A stretch of 64,000 nt of DNA, from NCBI GenBank assembly GCA_910588985.1, contig CAJURO010000005.1, positions 1-64,000 on the forward strand. The letters run 5' to 3'. A model generated the notes under the pieces. The model was not told the origin of the DNA. It ran no database searches and saw only the letters and a list, made by a program, of their open reading frames with translations. The DNA comes from an uncultured Eggerthellaceae bacterium. GTDB taxonomy: Bacteria; Actinomycetota; Coriobacteriia; Coriobacteriales; Eggerthellaceae. The stretch's first letter is position 1. Each line of letters starts with the position of its first letter. Both the position numbers and the translations under genes were made by a program. Shown piece by piece: positions 37,963-48,815 of this stretch.

Positions 37963-38517
37963 CTAATCAGTTGCCTTGAACGGGAAGCCCAGTGCACGAA
38001 GCAGCGCAAGTGCATCTGAGTCGGTCTTAGCTGAGGTGACAAACGTGATATCCATTCCACGCGTGCGATCGATCTTGTCGTAATCGATCTCAGGGAAGAT
38101 CAATTGCTCGGTCACACCCATGGAATAGTTCCCACGACCATCGAAGCTGGTTGTGGACAAGCCACGGAAGTCGCGGACACGAGGAATGGCCGTGGCAAGC
38201 AGACGATCGAGGAACTCCCACATGCGATCGCCGCGCAAGGTGACCTTGCAACCGATAGCTTGGCCCTCGCGAACCTTGAACCCAGCGATGGATTTCTTAG
38301 CGCGGGTGACCGCAGGCTGCTGCCCTGTGATGGTGAGCATGTCAGCAATGGCACCCTCAAGGAGCTTGGCATCGCCAGCAGCGGCTCCCACACCCATATT
38401 GACGACGATCTTCTTCAACTTCGGAACCTCGTTGATGTTCTCGATGTCGAGCTCCTTTTCGAGCTGAGCAACGATCGTCTTGTTGTATTGCTCTTTTAGA
38501 CGTGGCGTATAGGCCAT
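37963..38517 (-). CDS. rplE: 50S ribosomal protein L5
   Basis: 5S rRNA-binding protein of 184 residues ([57 protein letters not shown]). It is preceded by a 98-base gap with two stem-loops at 38550-38593. Confidence 0.97.
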   Translation of the reverse strand: MAYTPRLKEQYNKTIVAQLEKELDIENINEVPKLKKIVVNMGVGAAAGDAKLLEGAIADMLTITGQQPAVTRAKKSIAGFKVREGQAIGCKVTLRGDRMWEFLDRLLATAIPRVRDFRGLSTTSFDGRGNYSMGVTEQLIFPEIDYDKIDRTRGMDITFVTSAKTDSDALALLRALGFPFKATD

Positions 38518-38549
38518 TTGTCCTATTCCCTACCTTTCCGATGGATTAA

Positions 38550-38593
38550 ACGCAGGATTTCCGACCCTGCGTCCCTCTTCATTTTGAAGAGGG
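38550..38593 (-). promoter_or_regulatory. Tandem stem-loops between rplX and rplE
   Basis: Two perfect hairpins touch each other: CCCTCTTC-ATTTT-GAAGAGGG (38573-38593) and ACGCAGG-N9-CCTGCGT (38550-38572). On the minus strand the second is followed by TTTAATCC. The position matches the E. coli S8 translational operator region, although I cannot show the specific S8-binding fold. Confidence 0.5.
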
Positions 38594-38615
38594 CCATATC
38601 AAATCGAAGCCGAGC

Positions 38616-38951
38616 CTAGTCGACGTCAGCTCCACACTGCTTGCAAACCCTGATCTTCTTGCCCCCTTCGCGCTTATGGCCGAGGCGAGTCGGCTTATCG
38701 CACTTAGGGCAGATGAACATCACATTGGAAACGCTCAGAGGGGCCTCCATGGAAGAGATTCCGCCCTGAGGGTTCTGCTGAGTGGGGCGCATTGCCTTCT
38801 TGATCATATTGACCTTCTCGACGACTACGCGCTCCTCCTCGGGGATCGTGCGCAGGATCTTTCCCTGCTTTCCGCGATCCTTGCCAGAGATGACCTTTAC
38901 GAGGTCTCCCTTCTTGACATTGAGAACGTTGCGGGTGTTCTTGTTCGCCAT
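38616..38951 (-). CDS. rplX: 50S ribosomal protein L24
   Basis: Assembly-initiating large-subunit protein of 111 residues. The KOW motif (KKGDLVKVISGKDRGKQGKI) is followed by a C-terminal zinc-finger-like pair CPKC and CKQCG. Start: ATG at 38951 with GGGAGG upstream. Confidence 0.97.
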   Translation of the reverse strand: MANKNTRNVLNVKKGDLVKVISGKDRGKQGKILRTIPEEERVVVEKVNMIKKAMRPTQQNPQGGISSMEAPLSVSNVMFICPKCDKPTRLGHKREGGKKIRVCKQCGADVD

Positions 38952-38964
38952 TGCTTGCACCTCC

Positions 38965-39333
38965 CTACAGCGTCTCAGGCGCCAGGGAGACGATCTTCAT
39001 GTAGCGCTTGTCGCGAAGCTCGCGAGCAACTGGCCCAAAGATACGCGTCCCGCGGGGCGTGCCATCATTGTTGATGAGAACGCAGGCGTTCTGGTCGAAT
39101 TTGATATAGCTACCGTCAGCCCTGCGCACTTCTTTCTTAACGCGCACGATGACGCAACGGACGACTTCGCCCTTTTTCACATTGCCGTTCGGCATTGCCT
39201 CTTTGACGCTGCAGATGATCACATCACCGAGTCCCGCATAGCGACGCTTAGAGCCGCCAAGGACCTTGATGCACTGCACCTTGCGAGCGCCCGAGTTATC
39301 GGCAACAGCCAACATGGATTGCATCTGGATCAT
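38965..39333 (-). CDS. rplN: 50S ribosomal protein L14
   Basis: Subunit-interface protein of 122 residues ([43 protein letters not shown]). It lies between rpsQ and rplX in the standard order. Confidence 0.98.
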   Translation of the reverse strand: MIQMQSMLAVADNSGARKVQCIKVLGGSKRRYAGLGDVIICSVKEAMPNGNVKKGEVVRCVIVRVKKEVRRADGSYIKFDQNACVLINNDGTPRGTRIFGPVARELRDKRYMKIVSLAPETL

Positions 39334-39376
39334 GTCTTACCCTTTACTTTCTGAGATACGTGATAACGCTTGCGCG

Positions 39377-39637
39377 CTATTTGGCCTTCTCGACTATTTT
39401 GTAGAGGCGCCAACGCTTCAGCTTAGAGAGCGGACGGGTCTCCATGATCTGGACCGTGTCGCCCATGCCTGCCTCATTTGACTCGTCATGCGCATGGTAC
39501 TTCTTGGTGGTGGTGATCATCTTTCCATAGATCGGATGGGGCTTGCGCTCACGCACAGCCACAACGATGGTCTTGTCGTTGACGTCGCTGACGACCACGC
39601 CTTGACGAACCTTGCGCAGATTACGTGTATCTGACAT
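39377..39637 (-). CDS. rpsQ: 30S ribosomal protein S17
   Basis: OB-fold small-subunit protein of 86 residues ([37 protein letters not shown]). GGAGAGGA precedes the ATG. Confidence 0.97.
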   Translation of the reverse strand: MSDTRNLRKVRQGVVVSDVNDKTIVVAVRERKPHPIYGKMITTTKKYHAHDESNEAGMGDTVQIMETRPLSKLKRWRLYKIVEKAK

Positions 39638-39654
39638 AACTTTCTATCCTCTCC

Positions 39655-39849
39655 TTACGCGCTCAGCTCTCGAGCACGCATCTCGGTGAGAATGCGCGCG
39701 ATGTCCGTTTTTACCTGCTTAACGCGAGCTGTGTTATCAAGCTGGCTCGTAGCCATCTGGAAGCGCAGGTTGAACAACTCTGCACGCGCATCCTTGAGCT
39801 TGTCATTCAAGTCCTCAGAGGAAAGCTCGCGAATCTCGGATGCCTTCAT
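39655..39849 (-). CDS. rpmC: 50S ribosomal protein L29
   Basis: Two-helix protein at the tunnel exit, 64 residues. Start: ATG at 39849 ([14 protein letters not shown]), which overlaps the rplP stop (TAATG) and has GGCAGGA upstream; the longer frame runs into rplP. Confidence 0.96.
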   Translation of the reverse strand: MKASEIRELSSEDLNDKLKDARAELFNLRFQMATSQLDNTARVKQVKTDIARILTEMRARELSA

Positions 39850-40271
39850 TATTCCTGCCCTTCTGACTGACGAGTGACGATCTTGCATTTGATGGGAAGC
39901 TTCATCGTAGCCAGACGAAGCGCCTCACGAGCCGTCTCGTCGTCAACGCCGTCGATCTCGAACATGATGCGGCCCGGCTTCACAACAGCCACCCACCCTT
40001 CTGGGTTGCCCTTGCCAGAGCCCATGCGGGTCTCAGCAGGCTTAGAGGTGATCGGCTTATCCGGGAAAATGGTGATCCAGACCTTGCCGCCACGCTTCAT
40101 ATGCCTTGTCATGGCAACACGAGCAGCCTCGATCTGACGGTTGGTGATCCAGTGGGCCTCTTGTGCCTGCAGGCCGTACGAACCGTAGTTAAGCCTCGTA
40201 CCGCCTTTTGCCTTGCCCTTCATGGAGCCACGCTGCACCTTGCGGTGCTTGACACGCTTTGGCATCAACAT
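39849..40271 (-). CDS. rplP: 50S ribosomal protein L16
   Basis: Large-subunit protein of 140 residues near the peptidyl transferase centre ([35 protein letters not shown]). Two candidate ATGs, 40271 and 40265, lie two codons apart; the first is taken, two bases after rpsC. Confidence 0.97.
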   Translation of the reverse strand: MLMPKRVKHRKVQRGSMKGKAKGGTRLNYGSYGLQAQEAHWITNRQIEAARVAMTRHMKRGGKVWITIFPDKPITSKPAETRMGSGKGNPEGWVAVVKPGRIMFEIDGVDDETAREALRLATMKLPIKCKIVTRQSEGQE

Positions 40272-40273
40272 AG

Positions 40274-40984
40274 TTAGTTGCGCCCCCTCTCGCCACGATC
40301 ATTGCGACGGCGCGCCGGGCGAGAAGAACCCTCGAGTGCGGGGTTCGTCATCTTCTGATTGGGAAGCACATCGCCATGATAAAGCCAAACTTGCACGCCG
40401 ATCGCACCCATCTGGGTATTAGCGATGGCGAAACCATAATCGATCTTCGCACGAAGCGTCTGCAGAGGCACACGGCCTTCACGGTACCACTCGCGGCGGG
40501 ACATCTCTGCGCCACCCAGGCGTCCAGAGCACTGGATACGGATGCCCTTCGCACCAGATTTGCGCGCGGACTGAACAGCCTTGCGCATGGCACGACGGAA
40601 TGCGACACGGCCCTCAAGCTGCTCAGCGACTGATTGAGCGATGAGCTCTGCATCGAGCTCGGGGCGCTTGACCTCAATGACCTCGACAGAAACGGTGCCA
40701 TTGGCAATGGTCTCGAGCTTCTTGCGCAAAGAATCGATCTCCGAGCCCTTCTTGCCGATGACAACGCCAGGGCGAGCCGTGGTGATGATCACCTTGATCT
40801 TATCTCCAGCACGCTCGATCTCGATCTTGGAGACAGCAGCATGGGTGAGCGTCTTGTCCAAGAATCTGCGGATCGCGATATCGTTCTCAAGCGTCTCGGC
40901 GTAGTTCTTATCGGCATACCAGCGGCTACGCCAGTCCTCTGTAATGCCAAGACGAAAACCTGTTGGGCTTACTTTCTGACCCAT
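40274..40984 (-). CDS. rpsC: 30S ribosomal protein S3
   Basis: Small-subunit protein of 236 residues at the mRNA entry site. It has the KH domain ([15 protein letters not shown]) and the C-terminal domain ([21 protein letters not shown]), with a basic Arg-rich tail. Confidence 0.98.
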   Translation of the reverse strand: MGQKVSPTGFRLGITEDWRSRWYADKNYAETLENDIAIRRFLDKTLTHAAVSKIEIERAGDKIKVIITTARPGVVIGKKGSEIDSLRKKLETIANGTVSVEVIEVKRPELDAELIAQSVAEQLEGRVAFRRAMRKAVQSARKSGAKGIRIQCSGRLGGAEMSRREWYREGRVPLQTLRAKIDYGFAIANTQMGAIGVQVWLYHGDVLPNQKMTNPALEGSSRPARRRNDRGERGRN

Positions 40985-40989
40985 TGAAC

Positions 40990-41331
40990 CTATGCCTCCT
41001 CTCGTGGTGCGACAACGATGGTGATATGGCTTGTCCTCTTGTTGATGCGGGATGCGGACCCCTTAGCACGAGGACGAATGCGCTTCAGCGTCGGACCCTC
41101 ATCGACGAATGCCTTCTTCACGACGAGGTTGCTCGCGCGCAAGCTGTTGTTGTGCTCAGCATTGGCAACAGCAGAATTCAGCGTCTTCTCAACCGTCTCA
41201 GCAATGGCACGGTTGGTGAACGCGAGGATCTCGCGTGCCTGCTCGACGGACTTGCCGCGAACCAGGTCAACGACCACACGAGCCTTGCGAGGAGAGACGC
41301 GGACGTACTTAGAGACTGCTCTGACTTCCAT
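40990..41331 (-). CDS. rplV: 50S ribosomal protein L22
   Basis: Tunnel-wall protein of 113 residues ([40 protein letters not shown]). GGAGGGA precedes the ATG. The macrolide-related loop looks normal. Confidence 0.97.
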   Translation of the reverse strand: MEVRAVSKYVRVSPRKARVVVDLVRGKSVEQAREILAFTNRAIAETVEKTLNSAVANAEHNNSLRASNLVVKKAFVDEGPTLKRIRPRAKGSASRINKRTSHITIVVAPREEA

Positions 41332-41343
41332 CTTATCCCTCCT

Positions 41344-41616
41344 TTACTTCTTGCCCTTGTCGGCCGAATGGCCGCGGAAGGTACGTGTCGGAGCGAACTC
41401 TCCGAGCTTGTGCCCTACCATTGACTCTGTAACATATACCGGAACGTGCTTGCGCCCATCATGGACAGCGATCGTATGACCCACCATCTCAGGGAAGATG
41501 GTCGAAGCTCTCGACCATGTCTTGATGACTTCCTTCTCACCAGCAGCGTTCATCTTCTCAATACGACCGAGAAGGCGTGGCTCGATGAATGGGCCCTTTT
41601 TCAGACTTCTACTCAA
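41344..41616 (-). CDS. rpsS: 30S ribosomal protein S19
   Basis: Small-subunit head protein of 90 residues ([42 protein letters not shown]). It starts with TTG at 41616, six bases after AAGGAG. Confidence 0.97.
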   Translation of the reverse strand: MSRSLKKGPFIEPRLLGRIEKMNAAGEKEVIKTWSRASTIFPEMVGHTIAVHDGRKHVPVYVTESMVGHKLGEFAPTRTFRGHSADKGKK

Positions 41617-41634
41617 CTTTTACTCCTTGCTCGG

Positions 41635-42465
41635 TTACTTCTTACGCCGACGAATGATCAGCTTGGAAGATGCCTTCTTCTTATTGCGGGTACGATGGCC
41701 CTTGGTGGGAACGCCCCACGGGGTAACAGGATGACGACCAGAGGTCTTGTTCTTGCCTTCGCCACCACCATGAGGATGGTCAACAGGGTTCATGACCGTA
41801 CCGCGAACATGAGGGCGAATGCCCTTCCAGCGATTGCGCCCAGCCTTGCCGATCTTGATATTGGAATGATCCGCATTGCCAACCTCGCCAATCGTTGCAC
41901 GGCAGGTGAGCAGGACGCGACGCATCTCAGAAGAGGGCATGCGGAGAATGGCGTACTTGCCCTCCTTGCCCATCAACTGAATGGAAGTGCCAGCCGAACG
42001 TGCCATAGAGGCACCCTTGCCAGGCTGCAGCTCGACGCAGTGAACGAGCGTGCCAACAGGGATGTTCTCAAGTGGCAGCGTATTGCCAGGCTTGATATCC
42101 GCATCAGGGCCGCTCATGACGGTATCGCCAACCTTGAGGCCCTTTGGATGGATGATATAGCGCTTCTCTCCATCAACATAGTTGAGAAGAGAGATGCGTG
42201 CAGAGCGATTCGGATCATATTCGATAGACGCAACCTTTGCAGGTACGCCATCCTTGTCGCGCTTGAAATCGATGATGCGATAACGGCGCTTCACTCCACC
42301 ACCCTTGTGGCGGCAGGTGATACGGCCGTTGTTGTTGCGACCTGCTTTGTTGGGCTTCGCTGCCAGAAGAGACTTCTCTGGTTTCGAAGTAGTGATCTCC
42401 TCGAAATCAGAGACAGTCTGGAAGCGGCGCCCTGGGCTGGTCGGCTTGTACTGCTTGACTCCCAT
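41635..42465 (-). CDS. rplB: 50S ribosomal protein L2
   Basis: Largest conserved large-subunit protein, needed for peptidyl transfer; 276 residues. RNA-binding OB and SH3-like domains end with [19 protein letters not shown], which contains the key His. Start: ATG at 42465 ([14 protein letters not shown]) with GGAAGG upstream. It is the first gene of this operon. The usual upstream neighbour rplW is about 13 kb away at 55702, so the S10 operon is split here. Confidence 0.98.
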   Translation of the reverse strand: MGVKQYKPTSPGRRFQTVSDFEEITTSKPEKSLLAAKPNKAGRNNNGRITCRHKGGGVKRRYRIIDFKRDKDGVPAKVASIEYDPNRSARISLLNYVDGEKRYIIHPKGLKVGDTVMSGPDADIKPGNTLPLENIPVGTLVHCVELQPGKGASMARSAGTSIQLMGKEGKYAILRMPSSEMRRVLLTCRATIGEVGNADHSNIKIGKAGRNRWKGIRPHVRGTVMNPVDHPHGGGEGKNKTSGRHPVTPWGVPTKGHRTRNKKKASSKLIIRRRKK

Positions 42466-42847
42466 AACGTGCCTTCCGTGTACTGCTGGGCTCCTTGATA
42501 GCACGCCTCTCCGTACGCCAAGGGCCCTTCCTATAGTTCTTCGCAAACGATCGCCTGAAGCCTGAAAGGGAGGTCTAACAGGCCGACTCCGCTTGCCACG
42601 CATCCGGGTGTGTCCATACATAACCAGACGCGAAGATGTAGTTTACCACAACTATGGAAGCTCTGAGAGGGGCTTCTCTTCCCTTTTACGCACATGAGCG
42701 CGCATGATGCTCGAAGTGCTTTCGCCTTCCCTATGAATTGAAAACGATATCGTACCAAGGCGCGGCCACCCCTTGAGCGCTCATGTATACTCAACCACGA
42801 ATAACAAAAGAGCAAAGCATGTGAGAAACAGCGCAAAGGAAAGAACC
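42466..42847. promoter_or_regulatory. Divergent region between rplB and copA
   Basis: A 382-base region that must hold a new promoter for the rplB operon. No remnant of rplW or any other ribosomal gene is visible. Two copies of TGAGCGC(G/T)CATG lie at 42695-42706 and 42774-42785; the second contains the perfect palindrome TGAGCGCTCA and touches a TATACT -10 box for copA (42786-42791). These are operator candidates for copper control of copA. I could not fix the rplB promoter. Confidence 0.4.
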
Positions 42848-45472
42848 ATGAAGCAACATTTCGAGGTAAGCGGCATGACCTGTGCCGCATGCTCGGCACG
42901 GGTCGAAAAGGCTGCATCGGGCGTAAGCGGGGTAACCTCCGCATCGGTGAACTTGCTCAAGAACACGCTCGACATTGACTACGACGGAAGCCCCAACACC
43001 ATTCGCGCGGTTGAGAAAGCTGTTGAGGATGCTGGCTATGGGGCACACCTCCCGTGCACGAGCGCCGAAGCGCAGGCAAGGGGCGAAAGCGAGCCTGTCA
43101 TGCAAGCATCCCGTGACGAGGCACGCGCACGCACAAGGCTCATCATATCGCTCGTCTTCACCATCCCGCTCTTCTATATATCTATGGGCCACATGTTTGG
43201 CTGGCCTTTGCCGAGCATCTTGCTGGGAGCCGAGAATGTCGGCATATTCGCCCTTGCTCAATTCCTTCTGACGCTCCCTGTCATCATCGTCAACAAGAAG
43301 TTCTTCACAGGAGGCTTCCGAGCGCTCGTCCATCGCAGCCCGAACATGGATACGCTCATCGCGCTTGGAGCAAGCGCCGCTCTTATCTATGGAACGTGCT
43401 CGTTATTCGTGATCGTATACGCGCTTGGGCATGGCGATATCGCGGGCGCGCATGCTTCTGCGATGAGCCTCTATTTCGAATCGGCGGCAATGATCCTCAC
43501 CCTCATCACGCTCGGGAAGTATTTCGAGAGCAGAGCGAAGGCGAAGACGACTGACTCGCTTGCCCATCTTGCAGACCTCTCTGCCAAGATAGCTCATCGC
43601 ATCATCGACGGGCATGAGGAGACCATCAATGCGAAGGACGTCCATGAAGGCGACATCCTCATCGTTCGAGCAGGCGAAACCATTCCTGTGGATGGAGAGG
43701 TCATCGAGGGAGCAGGCTCTGTTGACGAATCGGTGATCACAGGAGAGGCGATTCCCGTTGAGAAGGTCCCAGGCGATGCCGTCACGGGTGCCACCATCAA
43801 TACCACAGGATGGTTCACCATGCGCGCTACCCGTGTTGGCGCTGACACTACGCTTGCTGGGATCATCCGCCTCGTCGATGAGGCAACCTCCACGAAAGCA
43901 CCGATCGAGCGCATCGCCGACAGGGTCTCAGGCATCTTCGTTCCCATCGTGATCGTAATCGCGCTCATCACATTCATCGTTTGGACCATAGTCGGCGCTG
44001 AGCTTGCCGCGGCTCTCTCCTTCGCCATCTCGGTCCTCGTGATCTCATGCCCCTGCGCCCTTGGGCTGGCAACACCGACCGCTATCATGGTCGGCACCGG
44101 CAGAGGAGCAAACGAAGGGATCCTCTTCAAGTCTGCAGAAGCGCTCGAAGGCGCATGCAAGCTCTCAAGCGTCGTGTTCGACAAGACAGGCACGCTCACC
44201 GTCGGCACGCCTGTTCCAACCGATGTCATCCCGCTTGTTGATGCTCTCGACAAGGATGAGCTCCTCTCGCTTGCCGCAGGGCTTGAGACGAAGTCCTCTC
44301 ATCCTCTTGGCAAGGCGATCTGCGAATACGCCCAGAGCGAAGGCATCCTTGCTGCTCCCTTCGCGGATGATGCCTTCACGCAAGCCACAGGAGGCGTCTC
44401 CAGCCTCCACGCTGGCACGCTCATAGCGGGCGGCAACAAGCGGTTCATGAGCGAGAGCGGGGTCGCATTGTCAGAAGAAGCTCTCGCAAGGGCTGACAAG
44501 CTCGCAGATGAGGGGAAGACCGTGCTCTTCTTCTCCCAAGGCGCCTCCCTCATCGGGCTTATCGCCCTCCGTGACGAGCTGAGGCCCACAGCTCGCGCAG
44601 CCGTGCAAGCCCTTCAAGCACGTGGGCTTCGCGTCATCATGCTCACAGGCGATAACGAGCGCACCGCACATGCCATACAACGCGAACTAGGGGCTGACGA
44701 GGTCATTGCCGGTGTCCTTCCTGATGGAAAAGAGCACATCATCGCAAAGCTGTCAGAGCAAGCAAGGGTGGCGATGGTCGGTGACGGGATCAATGACTCC
44801 CCCGCCCTTGCTCGCGCTGACATCGGCATCGCTATTGGAGCGGGAAGCGACATTGCCATCGAGAGCGCAGATGTGGTGCTCATGCATTCTGACCCGGCTG
44901 ATGTCGTTCGTACGATATCGCTCTCTGTACGCTGCATGCGCATCATCAAGCAGAATCTCTTCTGGGCGCTCATCTACAATGCGATCTGCATCCCCGTCGC
45001 AGCCGGTTGCTTCGCTGCAGCTCTCGGGTGGTCGCTCAATCCGATGATCGCAGCAGCCGCTATGAGCCTCTCAAGCGTATGCGTCGTCACGAACGCACTG
45101 CGATTGAGACGATGGCAGGCAGAGAGGATAGAGCAGGCAGTGGGTAACGAGCTCTTAGATGAAGACGCGCAAGAAGAGGGGGATCGCTCCCTCATTGAAA
45201 CACAGTCCTCTTTTCAAACCACCACCCTTAAAGGCAAGAGCAGTCAGAAGATGAAAGGAAGCATCGTGAAGACAAAGCTTGATGTACAAGGAATGAGCTG
45301 CGAGAAGTGCGTAGCGCATGTTAAGCGCGCGCTCGAGCAGATAGAAGGCGTGAACGAAGTGCAGGTTGACCTTGCAAGCGCTTCAGCTGCGATCGAGCAT
45401 ACGCCTGATGTAGCGCCCCAGGTTCTTATCGATGCTGTCAACGACGAGGGGTACGAGGCTTCCCTCGCTTGA
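42848..45472 (+). CDS. copA: Copper-exporting P1B-type ATPase with N- and C-terminal HMA domains
   Basis: Pumps Cu(I) out of the cell using ATP; 874 residues. The N-terminal heavy-metal domain has GMTCAAC (Cys12, Cys15). Eight membrane helices follow with the CPC metal site at 401-403, phosphorylated Asp445 (DKTGT), SSHPLG and [10 protein letters not shown]. The YN and [15 protein letters not shown] motifs are specific for Cu(I). After a polar linker, a second HMA domain (GMSCEKC, Cys818 and Cys821) ends the protein, an unusual place for it. Start: ATG at 42848 with AAAGGAAAG upstream. It is divergent from rplB, and its last 35 bases overlap the end of the convergent radical SAM gene. Confidence 0.95.
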   Translation: MKQHFEVSGMTCAACSARVEKAASGVSGVTSASVNLLKNTLDIDYDGSPNTIRAVEKAVEDAGYGAHLPCTSAEAQARGESEPVMQASRDEARARTRLIISLVFTIPLFYISMGHMFGWPLPSILLGAENVGIFALAQFLLTLPVIIVNKKFFTGGFRALVHRSPNMDTLIALGASAALIYGTCSLFVIVYALGHGDIAGAHASAMSLYFESAAMILTLITLGKYFESRAKAKTTDSLAHLADLSAKIAHRIIDGHEETINAKDVHEGDILIVRAGETIPVDGEVIEGAGSVDESVITGEAIPVEKVPGDAVTGATINTTGWFTMRATRVGADTTLAGIIRLVDEATSTKAPIERIADRVSGIFVPIVIVIALITFIVWTIVGAELAAALSFAISVLVISCPCALGLATPTAIMVGTGRGANEGILFKSAEALEGACKLSSVVFDKTGTLTVGTPVPTDVIPLVDALDKDELLSLAAGLETKSSHPLGKAICEYAQSEGILAAPFADDAFTQATGGVSSLHAGTLIAGGNKRFMSESGVALSEEALARADKLADEGKTVLFFSQGASLIGLIALRDELRPTARAAVQALQARGLRVIMLTGDNERTAHAIQRELGADEVIAGVLPDGKEHIIAKLSEQARVAMVGDGINDSPALARADIGIAIGAGSDIAIESADVVLMHSDPADVVRTISLSVRCMRIIKQNLFWALIYNAICIPVAAGCFAAALGWSLNPMIAAAAMSLSSVCVVTNALRLRRWQAERIEQAVGNELLDEDAQEEGDRSLIETQSSFQTTTLKGKSSQKMKGSIVKTKLDVQGMSCEKCVAHVKRALEQIEGVNEVQVDLASASAAIEHTPDVAPQVLIDAVNDEGYEASLA
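45266..45472 (+). CDS. Possible separately translated CopZ-like copper chaperone inside copA
   Basis: Within copA, in the same frame, a GTG at 45266 (codon 807) follows AAAGGAAG at five-base spacing. Starting here gives a 68-residue protein that is exactly one HMA domain ([15 protein letters not shown]...), the size of free CopZ. The same mRNA could therefore yield both the full ATPase and a soluble chaperone. This is inference from the internal ribosome binding site; the domain may simply be the fused tail of CopA. Confidence 0.35.
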   Translation: MKTKLDVQGMSCEKCVAHVKRALEQIEGVNEVQVDLASASAAIEHTPDVAPQVLIDAVNDEGYEASLA

Positions 45473-47366
45473 TAGCGCGAGGATCATGCGCCGACCCCTC
45501 CATTCGACCCTCTTTCCTTGAACGCGTCGTCTTCTCAGGACGCACAAGGCAGTGCGCTTCATAGCCGATCAGGTCGTCTCGTCCTGCTTGCTTGAGCGCC
45601 TCGCGCACAAGTGGAGCGTTCTTCGGATTGCGATACTGGATCAAGGCGCGCTGCATCGCCTTTTCGTGAGGTGATGTGGGGGTATAGATGCGCTCTCCTG
45701 TCAACGGATGCATGCCAGTGTAGTACATCGCGGTCGAGAGCGTGGAGGGGGTCGGATAGAAATCCTGAACCTGTTCGGGATTGTAGCCCATATCGCGCAC
45801 GAATTCGGCAAGCTCGATGGCATCTTCAAGCGTTGACCCTGGATGAGAGCTCATGAGATAGGGAACAAGATATTGCTTCTTTCCCATCTGTCGGGAAAGC
45901 TCTGCGAAACGCTGTGCGAACTTCTCATAGACCGAGATGTGAGGTTTTCCCATCGCGTCGAGCACTCTTGCAGAGACATGCTCAGGAGCCACCTTGAGCT
46001 GCCCTGACACATGATCGGAGACAAGCTCCTCAAGGAATGTCTCGTCTTCATCTGCCATGGCATAATCGAAGCGGATACCGCTTCGAATGAATACCTTCTT
46101 CACCCCAGGAAGCGCCTTGAGCTTTCGGAGAAGCTCAACGTAATCGCTCTGATCTGCATCAAGCGCAGCACAAGGCTTCGGAGAGAGACAATGCTTGTCA
46201 ATGCAGGCGCCGCTTGTCTTCTGCTTCGCGCAAGCAGGATGGCGAAAATTCGCTGTGGGACCGCCAACATCATGGATATAGCCCTTGAAGTGAGGATCCT
46301 CGATAAGAAGGCGCGCCTCATCAATGATGGACTCATGGCTTCGCGCTGAAACGATGCGCCCTTGATGGAACGTGAGCGCGCAGAAAGAGCATTCACCGAA
46401 GCAGCCGCGCGAGCTTGTGAGGGAGAACGCAACCTCATCAAGCGCGGGCACGCCACCCGCAGCGTCATACGATGGATGCCAGGTGCGTGCGAAGGGAAGC
46501 CGATAGACCGCATCCATCTCTGATGTTGACAAGGGCGCAGAAGGAGGGTTCTGCACGACAAAAAGGTGCTCGCCATAAGGCTCGACGAGCCGGTGTGCGC
46601 TTATCGGATCTGAATTGCGATACTGGAGGGCAAAGCTCTCTGCAAATGCAGGCTTCCCCTCCTCCCCTTGCATCTCCTGCCATGAGGGCAAGAGCTCATA
46701 GTCAACAACATGTGCAAGCGATTTGGCAAGGTACGCTGTTCCATCGATGAAGGTCAGGTCTTTGATGGAAAGCCCTGCATCAAGCGCCTCGGCGATCTCG
46801 ATGATAGAGCGCTCGCCCATGCCATATGAGATGAGATCAGCTCCTGAATCAAGGAGAACTGATCGCCGCAAGCTATCAGACCAATAGTCATAATGCGCGA
46901 ATCGCCGCAAGCTCGCCTCGATGCCCCCTAAGATGATGGGCGTATCTTTGAACGTACGTCGAATGAGGTTCGCATACACGATGGTTGCCCTGTCAGGTCT
47001 CAATCCCCGTGCGCCCCCTGGAGAGTAGAGATCGCGCTTACGACGCTTCTTGGCCACCGTATAGTGATTCACCATGGAATCCATATTGCCCGAAGATACG
47101 AGAAAACCAAGCCGAGGTTCGCCGAGGCAGGCTATGGAGGCATCACAGGTCCAATCTGGCTGCGCGATGATGCCAACCTTGAATCCATTCCTCTCGAGCG
47201 TGCGCGCTATGATCGCCGTGCCAAACGAGGGATGATCGACATACGCATCGCCACTTATGTAGACGAAATCGCATTGCTCCCACCCTCGAGCCTGCATCTC
47301 CTCAATGGAGGTAGGAAGGAACGAGGTCGCGCAAGGTCCCGCAACCTCTTGTTTGGCATCAGTCAA
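45438..47366 (-). CDS. YgiQ-family (UPF0313) radical SAM protein
   Basis: Radical S-adenosylmethionine protein of 642 residues with unknown reaction. The N-terminal domain matches YgiQ ([51 protein letters not shown]). The radical SAM cluster motif is [13 protein letters not shown] Cys-rich insert ([12 protein letters not shown]) and a YgiQ-type C-terminal domain follow, ending in a basic tail. The TTG at 47366, overlapping the tig stop by eight bases, is chosen because homologues need the residues before FLPTS; no good ribosome binding site is present, so coupling to tig is likely. The 3' end overlaps copA convergently. Confidence 0.88.
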   Translation of the reverse strand: MTDAKQEVAGPCATSFLPTSIEEMQARGWEQCDFVYISGDAYVDHPSFGTAIIARTLERNGFKVGIIAQPDWTCDASIACLGEPRLGFLVSSGNMDSMVNHYTVAKKRRKRDLYSPGGARGLRPDRATIVYANLIRRTFKDTPIILGGIEASLRRFAHYDYWSDSLRRSVLLDSGADLISYGMGERSIIEIAEALDAGLSIKDLTFIDGTAYLAKSLAHVVDYELLPSWQEMQGEEGKPAFAESFALQYRNSDPISAHRLVEPYGEHLFVVQNPPSAPLSTSEMDAVYRLPFARTWHPSYDAAGGVPALDEVAFSLTSSRGCFGECSFCALTFHQGRIVSARSHESIIDEARLLIEDPHFKGYIHDVGGPTANFRHPACAKQKTSGACIDKHCLSPKPCAALDADQSDYVELLRKLKALPGVKKVFIRSGIRFDYAMADEDETFLEELVSDHVSGQLKVAPEHVSARVLDAMGKPHISVYEKFAQRFAELSRQMGKKQYLVPYLMSSHPGSTLEDAIELAEFVRDMGYNPEQVQDFYPTPSTLSTAMYYTGMHPLTGERIYTPTSPHEKAMQRALIQYRNPKNAPLVREALKQAGRDDLIGYEAHCLVRPEKTTRSRKEGRMEGSAHDPRAIKRGKPRTPRR

Positions 47367-48681
47367 GATAGGTAATGTCAGCGTGATCGACCAAGTACTG
47401 ATTCGCCTTCAGGCGCTCAGCGGACTCTCGAAGAGCGAACCCATGCCCTGTACGCTCCATTTGCTCGCGCATGCGACGTGGATCGACAGCGGGATTCATC
47501 ATGCGACAGGCGGTATTCAGATCCTCATCGTCGATCGTCAAGCCGAAGTGACGAAAGACCGCATCAAGCGTGAATCCCTGTACGAGCATATGCCTGATCT
47601 CAAGCATCATCATCATGCTCACTTGCTCAGTGCCGCCGTTTTGCTCGACGAACTCATCCCAGCTTGAACCTTGCTGAGCCAAGGTAGCACGCATATTGCG
47701 CATCATGTTGTCGCGAGCTGCCTCGTATGCCTCATCAGGAATGGAGCCTTCGAAGCGCTTTTGAATCGCATCAGCTGCAAGGTTGCGAAGATATCCATCG
47801 TATTCCTGCCTGTCATGCGCTTCGATGCTCTTTCCGATCTCAGCTTTGAGCGCATCCAGGTCCTTATAGAGAGGCATCATCGCCTTGACCCACTCATCGG
47901 TGATCTCGGGAATCTCTTCCTTCTGGAATTCGAGGACCTTGACACGCGCTTCCACATTCTGCGTGTACTCGTTGAAGTCATCGTCGAGCCCCGGGCCTTC
48001 AAAGGAGAAGGTGCGCTCTTCGCCAACCTTCATGCCCTCGATTGCCTCGTCAAATCCTGCTGGCATGTACCCCTGGCCAACCGAATAGGTGCGCCCTTCC
48101 GTCGACAGGCCTTGCATCAGCTCCCCATTCTCATGGGCTTCAAGCTCTATCTTGATGAAATCACCCGTCTTCACCGTGCGCTCAGGATCGCTCGAAGCCT
48201 CTTCGTCGCGCACGTATACCGTGTATGTTTCGGCAATCGTCTGAAGCTCTTTTTCGATCTCGGCATCATCTTGGACGAACTTCTTAGCCTCGAAGGCGAT
48301 TGGCTCATATGATGTGAGCTCATACTCGAGCTTTGGCGTCACCTCGATGCTGATCGAGAGATCGGATCCTCGCTTGAGCTTGCCATGTGCTGTGCTCTTT
48401 GGAGGGAACATGGGCACGACGCCCTTCTTGTCAACCGCCAAAAGGCCAAGGGTGTCGATCACTTGGTCCGCAACGATCGAATCGAGGTCCTTGATGCCCA
48501 TCTTCTCTTCAGCTACTTCAGCAACGGTCTTGTCTGGAACAGGCATGAGGCCCATCTGCTGCGCAAAGCCCACATGAGCCATCTGCAACGCATCTTCGAC
48601 CTCATGAGCCGTAGCCGTCGCCTCCAAGCGGATCAAACCGTCAGCGATATCGGTCTGCTTAACTTTAATGGTATCTCCCAA
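47359..48681 (-). CDS. tig: Trigger factor-type chaperone / peptidyl-prolyl isomerase
   Basis: Ribosome-linked folding helper of 440 residues. A divergent N-terminal ribosome-binding domain is followed by an FKBP-type isomerase domain (about 160-250; VKTGDFIKIELEAHENGEL, GMKVGEERTFSF) and the helical C-terminal chaperone arms. The ribosome-docking FRxGKxP signature is not obvious (VGFAQQMGLMPVPDKT lies at that place). The start is uncertain: TTG at 48681 gives a sensible N-terminus but lacks a ribosome binding site, and a -10-like TAGAAT ends eight bases upstream, so the mRNA could be leaderless. Confidence 0.85.
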   Translation of the reverse strand: MGDTIKVKQTDIADGLIRLEATATAHEVEDALQMAHVGFAQQMGLMPVPDKTVAEVAEEKMGIKDLDSIVADQVIDTLGLLAVDKKGVVPMFPPKSTAHGKLKRGSDLSISIEVTPKLEYELTSYEPIAFEAKKFVQDDAEIEKELQTIAETYTVYVRDEEASSDPERTVKTGDFIKIELEAHENGELMQGLSTEGRTYSVGQGYMPAGFDEAIEGMKVGEERTFSFEGPGLDDDFNEYTQNVEARVKVLEFQKEEIPEITDEWVKAMMPLYKDLDALKAEIGKSIEAHDRQEYDGYLRNLAADAIQKRFEGSIPDEAYEAARDNMMRNMRATLAQQGSSWDEFVEQNGGTEQVSMMMMLEIRHMLVQGFTLDAVFRHFGLTIDDEDLNTACRMMNPAVDPRRMREQMERTGHGFALRESAERLKANQYLVDHADITYLD

Positions 48682-48815
48682 CTCTGTAGATTCTAGCGGG
48701 GTATTTTACCATGGTTAGACCTGCTTTAACGCACGATTCACGCCTCTTGCGACCAATAGCAGCACTCAAGCTCAGCAATGTCGAGGATGTTGCTGAACAG
48801 TGTCTTCGACAGGGA

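Noticed and set aside
41446..42498. 350-codon plus-strand ORF opposite rplB and rpsS
   Set aside because: Shadow of ribosomal protein genes; no independent support.
42466..42772. Remnant of rplW or a mobile element at the ribosomal operon break
   Set aside because: I found no L23-like codons, terminal repeats, transposase fragment or target duplication at either boundary.
48716..48815. Remnant of a BceB permease between the ATPase gene and tig
   Set aside because: None of the frames shows the start of a BceB-type permease, and the gap is only 100 bases.
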